Positions 1 to 5,358 of a stretch of DNA of 9,969 nt are shown here, piece by piece. Position 1 is the first letter of the stretch. Each line of letters begins with the position of its first letter. Origin of the DNA: a bacterium HR12 (GTDB lineage: Bacteria; Actinomycetota; UBA4738; HRBIN12); contig BEHO01000017.1 in the NCBI GenBank assembly GCA_002898915.1, positions 1 to 9,969 on the forward strand, read 5' to 3'. The position numbers and the translations under genes are program-made. The notes beneath the pieces were generated by a model, which was given only the letters and a program-made list of their open reading frames with translations, searched no databases and had not been told where the DNA came from.

Positions 1-247
1 CCGCGCGTTGCGCGGTGAGCCGGCCGCTCCGCCCCGCCCGCGGGCTCCGGCCGAACCCCGGCAGGTCGAGGGCGAGCACCCGCCCGTGCTCGGCCAGGCC
101 GGTCCCGACCAGCACCCAGTTGAGGTGGGAGCCCCCGAGCCCGTGCACCAGGACGAACGTCCGTTCGGCCGGGCCCGGCCACTCCACGTAGTGGATCGGG
201 CCGCCGAGATCCACGACGCGGCCCTCCGGCGCCTGGAAGCTCCGCAC
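1..247 (-). CDS. alpha/beta hydrolase, N-terminal part (runs off left edge)
   Basis: Reading the minus strand from a GTG at 247 gives 82 codons with no stop before the window edge. The visible part has the opening of an alpha/beta hydrolase fold: a first strand and tight turn (IHYVEW, residues 18-23), the oxyanion-hole strand FVLVHGLGGS (31-40) with its HG pair, then LALDLPGFGRS (58-68), the usual strand and loop before the cap. The nucleophile elbow and the rest of the triad lie outside the window, so the substrate cannot be told; esterases, haloalkane dehalogenases, epoxide hydrolases and peroxidases all share this start. An in-frame TAG lies four codons upstream of the GTG, so the start must be here or at a second GTG at residue 12. 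The ribosome site is weak (GAGG very close to the start). It is divergent from the sigma factor gene. Confidence 0.8.
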   Translation of the reverse strand, partial: MRSFQAPEGRVVDLGGPIHYVEWPGPAERTFVLVHGLGGSHLNWVLVGTGLAEHGRVLALDLPGFGRSPRAGRSGRLTAQRA

Positions 248-280
248 GGCCTCAGCCTAGCGGCACGGCCCGGACGGCGC

Positions 281-305
281 CCCGCACGGTGGAGAACCGT
301 GGGGG
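281..305. repeat. imperfect inverted repeat (hairpin) between divergent genes
   Basis: CACGGT (285-290) and ACCGTG (296-301) are perfect complements around a GGAGA loop. After one G:G mismatch, CCC (281-283) pairs with GGG (303-305). It has no T-run, so it is not a standard terminator. It lies 34 bases upstream of the minus-strand hydrolase start, where it could be an operator or a 5' UTR hairpin. No function is shown by the sequence. Confidence 0.5.
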
Positions 306-351
306 CGACGGCATCGAACAACGGTGGGGCTTGCGACCGGATCGGGATGAG

Positions 352-402
352 AGGAGGATCCTGATGCGTTCGAGATATGGGACCCTTTACAGGGAGTGCT
401 GA
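352..402 (+). CDS. possible 12-residue leader peptide with a perfect Shine-Dalgarno
   Basis: AGGAGG at 352-357 sits six bases before an ATG at 364. The frame reads MRSRYGTLYREC and stops at TGA (400-402). The ribosome site is the best match to the consensus in the window, which is why I list it. There is no run of one amino acid as in classical attenuator leaders. The ORF overlaps the -35 element of the better promoter at 386-414, so it would be translated only from a more upstream start that I cannot identify. It may be chance. Confidence 0.25.
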   Translation, partial: RRILMRSRYGTLYREC

Positions 403-414
403 GAACGGTACTAT
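386..414 (+). promoter_or_regulatory. sigma-70-type promoter for the sigma factor gene
   Basis: TTTACA (386-391; five of six match TTGACA) is followed after exactly 17 bases by TACTAT (409-414; four of six match TATAAT, including the key A2 and T6). Transcription would begin near 421 and leave a 5' UTR of about 130 bases before the ATG at 552. The -35 lies inside a small palindrome, CCCT-TTAC-AGGG (383-394). It is by far the best promoter-like pair I found. It is a prediction from consensus only. Confidence 0.55.
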
Positions 415-420
415 GCAGGG

Positions 421-435
421 CGGCCCTGAGGGCCG
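421..435 (+). repeat. short perfect hairpin at the predicted mRNA 5' end
   Basis: CGGCCC (421-426) and GGGCCG (430-435) are perfect complements around a TGA loop. The hairpin starts where transcription from the 386-414 promoter is expected to start. A 5'-terminal stem of this kind can protect an mRNA from decay, which is inference. No T-run follows, so termination is unlikely. Confidence 0.45.
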
Positions 436-539
436 GTTCGTCCACGCCCAACGGCCGCTGACGATCTTGAGGGAACGATCCGAAGGGTCCCGGAAGCGCA
501 CAGGGTGTCGTCACGCGCCCTGAGCCGCCGGGGATGGAG

Positions 540-546
540 AGAAGGG
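540..546 (+). promoter_or_regulatory. ribosome binding site deciding the sigma factor start
   Basis: AGAAGGG lies five bases before the ATG at 552. The alternative in-frame ATG at 534 is preceded only by a C/G run (CCGCCGGGG), so the 552 start is preferred. Confidence 0.65.
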
Positions 547-551
547 ATAGG

Positions 552-1484
552 ATGCCGGAGCCCGCACGACCGCTCGGAACCGATGACGCCGACGACCTGA
601 GGCTGTACCTCGAGGCCGCGGCGCGCGAGCCCCTCCTCACCAAGGAGGAGGAGGTTGAGCTCGCCATGACCATCGAGCGCGGCAAGGAGGCCGAGGAGCG
701 TCTGCGCTCGGGCCGCCTGCGCTCGGAGAAGTCCATCGCGAGGGCCCGCCAGGAGGTGCGCAAGGCCGAGGAGGCCAGGCAGCGGTTCATCATGGCCAAC
801 CTGCGCCTCGTCGTGTCGGTGGCGCGGAAGTACCAGGGGCAGGGCCTGCCGCTGCTCGACCTCATCCAGGAGGGGAACATCGGCCTCATGCGCGCCGTCG
901 AGCTGTTCGACTGGCGCCGTGGGTTCAAGTTCTCCACCTACGCGACGTGGTGGATCCGGCAGGGGATCACGCGCGCGATCGCCGATCGCTCGCGCTCGAT
1001 CCGGCTGCCGGTCCACATCCACGACCGCCTGCGCAAACTGAACCGGACGAGGTTCCAGTTCGCCCAGTCGATGGGCCGGGAGCCGACGCGGGAGGAGCTG
1101 GCGAAGGCGCTCGACACGACCGTCGAGGAGATCGACGACCTGACCGAGATGGGCCGGCGCGAGCCGCTGTCGCTCCAGTCGCCGGTCGGGGAGGACACGG
1201 AGCTCGGCGATCTCATCGAGGAGGCGGACTCCGAGTCGGCGTTCAACGAGGTGGAGGACGCGCTCCTCCGGGAGGAGATCGGCGAGGCCGTGAACAAGGT
1301 CCTGGACGAGCGCGAGCGGCACGTGATCGCGCTCCGGTACGGGCTGGAGACCGGGCAGCCCCTGTCGCTGCGGGAGACGGGGAAGGTCCTCGGCCTCTCC
1401 GGCGAGCGGGTGCGGCTCATCGAGCGCGAGGCGCTGCGGAAGCTGCGCGAGTCGAACCTCATCTCGGCCGTCGCCGCCCTGTAG
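552..1484 (+). CDS. RNA polymerase sigma-70 factor (RpoD/SigA family, short group 1/2 type)
   Basis: Directs RNA polymerase to promoters. The 310-residue protein has region 1.2 (about 14-45), a charged helical linker (about 45-78), region 2 (79-149, with NLRLVVSVARKY, DLIQEGNIGLMRAVELFD and FSTYATWWIRQGITR), region 3 (about 158-235) and region 4 (about 244-298). It lacks the acidic region 1.1 and is shorter than a typical primary sigma factor. The -10-reading residues (WW 134-135, Q138, T141 or neighbours, equivalent to E. coli W433, W434, Q437, T440) are kept. In the region 4.2 helix (LSGERVRLIE, 282-291) the positions equivalent to E. coli R584 and Q589 are Gly and Leu, while the R588 equivalent remains. 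The tail after region 4 is short and hydrophobic (NLISAVAAL). It stops with TAG just before a strong hairpin. Whether it is the housekeeping sigma or a paralogue cannot be decided from this window. Confidence 0.93.
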   Translation: MPEPARPLGTDDADDLRLYLEAAAREPLLTKEEEVELAMTIERGKEAEERLRSGRLRSEKSIARARQEVRKAEEARQRFIMANLRLVVSVARKYQGQGLPLLDLIQEGNIGLMRAVELFDWRRGFKFSTYATWWIRQGITRAIADRSRSIRLPVHIHDRLRKLNRTRFQFAQSMGREPTREELAKALDTTVEEIDDLTEMGRREPLSLQSPVGEDTELGDLIEEADSESAFNEVEDALLREEIGEAVNKVLDERERHVIALRYGLETGQPLSLRETGKVLGLSGERVRLIEREALRKLRESNLISAVAAL

Positions 1485-1499
1485 CCGGCGACCGAGCAG

Positions 1500-1532
1500 C
1501 GTGGAGACCGGCCGGACCGGCCGGTCTCCGTG
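1500..1532 (+). terminator. probable terminator: perfect 13-bp inverted repeat
   Basis: GGAGACCGGCCGG (1503-1515) and CCGGCCGGTCTCC (1517-1529) are perfect reverse complements separated by one A. As RNA this forms an 11-bp stem with a 5-base loop, extendable by two G-U pairs and a C-G pair (1500-1502 with 1530-1532). It lies 18 bases after the sigma factor stop. No T-run follows, which is common for hairpin terminators in very GC-rich bacteria. It could instead be a near-palindromic protein-binding site. Confidence 0.65.
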
Positions 1533-1605
1533 GCGTCCCGGGGTTGCGGCCCGCTCCCCCACGAGCCACCATGGAAGGGGTTCCCCGAACGGAGGTGAGG
1601 GAGCC

Positions 1606-2346
1606 ATGCCGATCTTCCGCAGACGGGCGCCGGAGCCGCCCCCGGTCGTGATCGAGGATCCGCCGGGCGCCGTGCGGCGCACGGTGTCGGTGAACGTCGA
1701 TCCGGTCCGGCTGCCGGGCGACCTCGCCGTGCCGAACGAGGCCGTCGGGATGGTGGTGTTCGCCCACGGGAGCGGCAGCAGCCGGCTGTCGCCGCGGAAC
1801 CGGCAGGTCGCGGAGCGGCTCCACGAGGCGGGTCTCGGGACCCTCCTGTTCGACCTGCTCACGCCGGAGGAGGCGGAGGACCGGAGGAAGGTCTTCGACA
1901 TCGAGCTGCTCGCCGACCGCCTCGAGGGGGCGCATCGGTGGCTGCGGCGCTGGCCGCAGGTGGGCGCCTTGCCGATCGGGTTCTTCGGTGCGAGCACGGG
2001 CGCCGCGGCCGCGCTCGTGGCGGCGGCCCGGCTCGGGGCGGAGGTGGCGGCGGTGGTGTCCCGGGGCGGGCGTCCGGACCTCGCGGGGGAGGCGCTGCCG
2101 CGGGTGACGGCCCCGACGCTGCTCATCGTGGGCGGCGACGACGTGGAGGTCCTCGCCCTGAACCGCGATGCCGAGCGGCGGATGCGGTGCGAGCGGCGGC
2201 TCGAGGTGATCCCGGGCGCCTCGCACCTGTTCGAGGAGCCGGGCGCGCTGGAGCGGGTCGCGGACCTCGCGGCCGAGTGGTTCGCGCGATACCTGACGGA
2301 GGCGGGCGGCGGAGGGCGGGCCTCGCTCGCCTCCCTCGGCGGCTGA
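1606..2346 (+). CDS. dienelactone hydrolase-like alpha/beta hydrolase
   Basis: A cytoplasmic serine hydrolase of 246 residues with no signal peptide. The oxyanion-hole motif FAHGSGSS is at 52-59. The nucleophile elbow GASTG (128-132) has Ser130. The acid is most likely Asp178 or Asp179 in LLIVGGDDVEVL, and the base is His207 in PGASHLFEE. Short versions with HGSGSS and GASTG are known near or fused to phosphoribosyltransferases in actinobacteria; none is seen here. The substrate is unknown. I chose ATG 1606 because GGAGGTGA (1591-1598) sits seven bases upstream; an in-frame ATG at 1501 lies inside the terminator hairpin and is rejected. The next gene starts four bases after the stop, so it probably leads the operon with archease and RtcB. 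I see no convincing promoter in 1533-1590. Confidence 0.88.
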   Translation: MPIFRRRAPEPPPVVIEDPPGAVRRTVSVNVDPVRLPGDLAVPNEAVGMVVFAHGSGSSRLSPRNRQVAERLHEAGLGTLLFDLLTPEEAEDRRKVFDIELLADRLEGAHRWLRRWPQVGALPIGFFGASTGAAAALVAAARLGAEVAAVVSRGGRPDLAGEALPRVTAPTLLIVGGDDVEVLALNRDAERRMRCERRLEVIPGASHLFEEPGALERVADLAAEWFARYLTEAGGGGRASLASLGG

Positions 2347-2350
2347 GCCG

Positions 2351-2764
2351 ATGGCCGGGGGCTTCGAGCTCCTCGACCACACGGCCGACGTCGGGATCCG
2401 GGCCTGGGGCGGGGACGCACGCGAGGCGTTCGCGCAGGCGGCCCTCGGGCTCGCGGAGCTCATGGGCGTCCGCGCCTCCGGGCCGGGGGAGGTCCGACGG
2501 ATCCGGCTGGAGGGCGAGGATCCGGCGGATCTGCTGGTCGGGTTCCTGAACGAGCTGCTGTACCTGCACGAGACGGAGCTCGCCGGGTTCGTGCGGGTGG
2601 AGGTCGAGGAGGTCTCCGACCGGGCGCTCGAGGCCGAGGTCGAGCTCGCGCCGCTCCGGGGGCCGGGCGGTGGGGTGGCGGTGAAGGCCGCGACGTACCA
2701 TCAGGTAGCGGTCGAGCGGCGACCCGACGGCGCGGTCGAGGTCCGCGTGTACGTGGACGTGTGA
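2351..2764 (+). CDS. archease, activator of the RNA ligase RtcB
   Basis: A 137-residue archease, about the usual length. In known systems archease binds a metal ion and speeds guanylylation and turnover of RtcB, letting it act as a true multiple-turnover ligase and use other nucleotides. Family signatures are seen: FELLDHTADVGI (5-16, with Asp9, His10 and Asp13), GFLNELLYL in the middle, VKAATYHQVAV near the C-terminus, and a penultimate Asp136 in RVYVDV matching the C-terminal metal-binding acid of the family. It starts four bases after the hydrolase stop and ends 13 bases before rtcB, so the activator and enzyme are co-transcribed. There is no strong Shine-Dalgarno; translation probably couples to the upstream gene. 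Confidence 0.93.
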   Translation: MAGGFELLDHTADVGIRAWGGDAREAFAQAALGLAELMGVRASGPGEVRRIRLEGEDPADLLVGFLNELLYLHETELAGFVRVEVEEVSDRALEAEVELAPLRGPGGGVAVKAATYHQVAVERRPDGAVEVRVYVDV

Positions 2765-2765
2765 C

Positions 2766-2771
2766 GGAGGG
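2766..2771 (+). promoter_or_regulatory. ribosome binding site deciding the rtcB start
   Basis: GGAGGG lies six bases before ATG 2778 and only three before the GTG at 2775. The spacing favours the ATG, which also gives a protein whose residue numbers match the Pyrococcus enzyme exactly. Confidence 0.65.
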
Positions 2772-2777
2772 TCGGTG

Positions 2778-4223
2778 ATGGAGCCCCGGAAGCTCGAACC
2801 GTTCGTGTGGGAGATCCCGGTGGGGGCGGTGGCCGGGATGCGGGTGCCGGGGATCGTCTTCGCCTCGGATGACCTGATCCGGAAGGCGATCGACGATCGC
2901 GCGGTGCTCCAGGTCGCGAACGTCGCCACGCTGCCCGGCGTCGTTCGCGCGTCCTACGCGATGCCGGACATCCACTGGGGCTACGGGTTCCCCATCGGGG
3001 GCGTGGCCGCCACCGACGCCGACGGGGAGGGCGTCATCTCGCCCGGCGGCGTGGGGTTCGACATCGCCTGCGGTGTCCGCCTGCTGCGCTCCAACCTCGA
3101 CTTCGAGCGGGACGTCAAGCCCGTGCTGTCGGAGCTGGTGGCGGCCCTCGGCGCGCTCGTGCCGCGGGGCGTGGGCACGAAGGGCCGGCTTCCGCTCTCG
3201 CGCTCGGAGTGCCTCCGGGTCCTCCGGGAGGGCGTGCGCTACCCGCTGGAGCGAGGGTTCGGGACCGAGCGGGACGCCGCCTTCTGCGAGGACGGCGGCG
3301 TGCTCGAGGACGCCCTGCCGGAGGAGGTCTCCGATCAGGCGATCGAGCGTGGGCGCTCGCAGCTCGGGTCGCTCGGGGCCGGCAACCACTTCCTCGAGGT
3401 CCAGGTGGTGGACCGGGTCTTCGAGCCGCACGCCGCGGCGGTGCTCGGGCTCGAGGAGGGACGGGTATGCGTCATGCTCCACTCGGGCTCCCGGGGGCTC
3501 GGGCACCAGGTCTGCACGGATCACGTGAAGGTGATGGACCGCCTCATGCGGCAGCTCGGGATCGAGGTGCCCGATCGACAGCTCGCCTGCGCCCCGCTCG
3601 CGCACGAGGCGGCCAAGCGGTACCTCGGCGCGATGTACGCCGCGGCGAACTTCGCGAGGGCCAACCGACACGTGCTCGCGCACGCCGCGCGCGAGGCGTT
3701 CGAGCGGGTCTTCCGGCGCTCGGCCGAGGACCTCGGCCTGGACCTCGTGTACGACGTCTCGCACAACCTGGCGAAGATCGAGACCTACGTCGTGGACGGG
3801 CGACGGATGCGCCTGTGCGTGCACCGCAAGGGTGCCACGCGGGCGTTCGGACCGGGTCACCCGGACATCCCCGACGCGTACCGTGAGATCGGCCAGCCGG
3901 TGCTGATCCCGGGGAGCATGGGCACCGCCTCGTACGTGCTCGTCGGGATGGCGACCTCGGCGGAGCGCGTCTTCTCCTCCACCTGCCACGGGGCGGGGCG
4001 CCAGATGTCGCGGACGAAGGCGAAGAAGGTCATGAGCGGGCCGCAGCTCGCGCGCTCCTTGGAGGAGCAGGGGATCGCGCTCGCCCCCGCGCACTGGGGT
4101 CTGCTCTCGGAGGAGGCCCCCTACGCCTACAAGGACGTGGACGAGGTGGTGCTGGTCTGCGAGGGGGCGGGGCTGTCCCGGATCGTCGCACGGCTGCGTC
4201 CGATCGGCGTGGTGAAGGGGTGA
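2778..4223 (+). CDS. rtcB: RNA-splicing/repair ligase RtcB (archaeal-length form)
   Basis: Joins RNA 3'-phosphate or 2',3'-cyclic phosphate ends to 5'-OH ends using GTP and Mn2+, for tRNA splicing or RNA repair. The 481 residues have Cys98 (GVGFDIACGV), Asn203-His204 (GAGNHFLE), His235 (HSGSRGLGHQV), His329 (DVSHNLAK), the HRKGATRAFGPG loop (349-360) and His404 in STCHGAGR. These match, to within one position, the metal ligands (C98, H203, H234, H329) and guanylylated His404 of the 481-residue Pyrococcus horikoshii enzyme, so all catalytic parts are present. It is longer than E. coli RtcB (408 residues) and carries the archaeal-type insert at about 130-190. Archease directly upstream implies the archease-dependent form. 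No rtcA or rtcR is seen. The stop is followed closely by the HhH gene. Confidence 0.97.
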   Translation: MEPRKLEPFVWEIPVGAVAGMRVPGIVFASDDLIRKAIDDRAVLQVANVATLPGVVRASYAMPDIHWGYGFPIGGVAATDADGEGVISPGGVGFDIACGVRLLRSNLDFERDVKPVLSELVAALGALVPRGVGTKGRLPLSRSECLRVLREGVRYPLERGFGTERDAAFCEDGGVLEDALPEEVSDQAIERGRSQLGSLGAGNHFLEVQVVDRVFEPHAAAVLGLEEGRVCVMLHSGSRGLGHQVCTDHVKVMDRLMRQLGIEVPDRQLACAPLAHEAAKRYLGAMYAAANFARANRHVLAHAAREAFERVFRRSAEDLGLDLVYDVSHNLAKIETYVVDGRRMRLCVHRKGATRAFGPGHPDIPDAYREIGQPVLIPGSMGTASYVLVGMATSAERVFSSTCHGAGRQMSRTKAKKVMSGPQLARSLEEQGIALAPAHWGLLSEEAPYAYKDVDEVVLVCEGAGLSRIVARLRPIGVVKG

Positions 4224-4228
4224 GTCCG

Positions 4229-4861
4229 ATGGTCGGATCGGCGGCGCTCGCCGCCCGCGAGCTCGTCGAGCGGCTCGGTGGGCGCTTCTCGGTGCAGATG
4301 GGGATCGACGTGGATCGCTCTGACCGCGAGGTCGATCGCTGGTTCCTGGCGGCGACCCTGTTCGGGACGCGGATCGCCTGGCCCATCGTGGAGCGGACCT
4401 TCGCCGTCCTGCGCGACGCCGGGGTGGAGACGGTCGAGGACGCCGGGCGACGGTCCTGGCAGGAGCTCGTCGGGCTCCTCGACGCGGGAGGCTACGTCCG
4501 CTATGACGAGCGGACGGCGACCCGGCTCCAGCGCCTGGCGGAGGTGGTGGAGGAGCGCTACGGCCGGCCCTCGGCGCTGAAGGCGGTGCGCGATCCCCGG
4601 GCCCTCGAGGCGTCCCTCGACGACCTGCCGGGCTGGGGTCCGACCACGGTCCGGCTCTTCCTCCGCGAGCTGCGCGGGGTCTGGCCGGGGGCGGATCCGC
4701 CGCTGGACGAGCGGGCGGCGCAGGCCGCGGCGGCGCTCGGCCTGCCCGTCCGGGATGTCGCGACGCTCCGGCGGCTGGCCTCCCTCGCCGAGCTCGACGT
4801 GCGGGACCTGGAGGCCGCGCTGGTGCGGGCCCGCATCACGCAGCGCTCGGCCGCGGCCTGA
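4229..4861 (+). CDS. HhH-GPD / endonuclease III-like protein, function unproven
   Basis: A 210-residue helical protein resembling the endonuclease III/AlkA DNA glycosylase superfamily. FLAATLFGTRI (39-49) resembles the first core helix. LPGWGPTT (133-140) fits the helix-hairpin-helix LPGVGxxT, and an Asp at 156 falls close to the catalytic Asp distance (18 residues after the Lys position of E. coli Nth). Thr139 sits where endonuclease III has its lyase Lys120, so a lyase step is unlikely; a monofunctional glycosylase or a non-catalytic DNA-binding role is possible. The protein has no cysteine, hence no 4Fe-4S cluster. I chose ATG 4229 (AAGGGG at 4215-4220, spacing 8). A GTG at 4220 overlapping the rtcB stop is the alternative, adding three residues. 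It is last in the RtcB operon. The family assignment rests on motif reading only. Confidence 0.7.
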   Translation: MVGSAALAARELVERLGGRFSVQMGIDVDRSDREVDRWFLAATLFGTRIAWPIVERTFAVLRDAGVETVEDAGRRSWQELVGLLDAGGYVRYDERTATRLQRLAEVVEERYGRPSALKAVRDPRALEASLDDLPGWGPTTVRLFLRELRGVWPGADPPLDERAAQAAAALGLPVRDVATLRRLASLAELDVRDLEAALVRARITQRSAAA

Positions 4862-4869
4862 GCGCGGCC

Positions 4870-5358
4870 TCAGCGGCGCCGCAGCAGACCCATCAGGATC
4901 TCGGACGCGAGCCCGAAGGCCAGGGCGAGGCCGAGCGCGCCGAGCCACCAGGCCGCGGCGGCGGCGGCGATCGGCGGACCCCCCTCGGAGGGGAGGGGCA
5001 GGTCGGGCCGGGCCGGCGCGAGGTCGACGACCCGCCAACCGAGGGGCGTCCGACGGACGATCGCCGTCGCGCGGAGCTCGCTCCCGTCGAGCCGCGCGAC
5101 CCGGAGGGGGACGGCCGCACGGCTCCCCCCGGTCCCCCGGCCGACCTCGATCGCGTCGAGCCCGCCGGGGTCGAGGTCTCGCCAGCCCGGCAGGATGGCG
5201 TCGGAGAGGGCGCTCGGCGCGTAGCGATCCGGGCGCCCCGCGGCCCCTTGGTTCAAGGAGGCGAGCCACCGCTCGACCACCCCTTCGGGGCGGTCGGCCC
5301 CGGCACAGGCCGGGAGGAACGCGGCCGCGAGGGCCACCGCGAGGACCGCGCGCCTCAC
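4870..5358 (-). CDS. small lipoprotein with an additional C-terminal membrane helix
   Basis: A 162-residue protein of unknown function. Residues 1-17 form a signal peptide (two Arg, then a hydrophobic stretch) ending in the lipobox LPAC, with Cys18 as the lipidation site. Residues about 22-118 look like a small mixed alpha/beta domain (GVVERWLASLN near the start, AIVRRTPLGWRVVDLAP near the end), reminiscent of NTF2-like folds, but this is weak. A Pro-rich linker precedes a hydrophobic segment (about 130-156) and a tail of three Arg, predicting a second membrane anchor. The GTG start at 5358 overlaps the MFS stop as GTGA, with GGAGGAGG (5366-5373) seven bases upstream, so it is translationally coupled to the transporter and may be an accessory of it. 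The stop faces the HhH gene stop eight bases away. Confidence 0.8.
   Translation of the reverse strand: MRRAVLAVALAAAFLPACAGADRPEGVVERWLASLNQGAAGRPDRYAPSALSDAILPGWRDLDPGGLDAIEVGRGTGGSRAAVPLRVARLDGSELRATAIVRRTPLGWRVVDLAPARPDLPLPSEGGPPIAAAAAAWWLGALGLALAFGLASEILMGLLRRR

Larger units (their letters stand above)
248..551. other. divergent intergenic region upstream of the sigma factor
   Basis: About 300 bases without a full-length gene between the minus-strand hydrolase and the plus-strand sigma factor. It contains a hairpin at 281-305, a perfect AGGAGG followed by a 12-codon ORF (364-402), a sigma-70-like promoter (386-414), a 6-bp stem with a 3-base loop at 421-435, and the sigma gene's ribosome site at 540-546. 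The stretch around 365-415 is visibly richer in A/T than its surroundings, as expected for a promoter. I see no tRNA, no T-rich terminator and no riboswitch I can name. Confidence 0.7.

Noticed and set aside
534..551. Sigma factor starting at ATG 534
   Set aside because: No Shine-Dalgarno precedes it, while ATG 552 has AGAAGGG at good spacing; the six extra residues add nothing conserved.
1544..1572. TTGCGG-17-CACCAT as a promoter for the hydrolase/RtcB operon
   Set aside because: Only three of six bases match in each box, not better than expected by chance.
1501..1605. Upstream ATG extension of the dienelactone hydrolase-like gene
   Set aside because: It would translate through the terminator hairpin; ATG 1606 has a strong ribosome site and starts the recognisable protein.
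411..2420. Long minus-strand open frame of 669 codons opposite the sigma factor and hydrolase
   Set aside because: Low-complexity Arg/Pro/Ser-rich translation typical of the antisense of high-GC genes; the plus strand holds clear conserved proteins.
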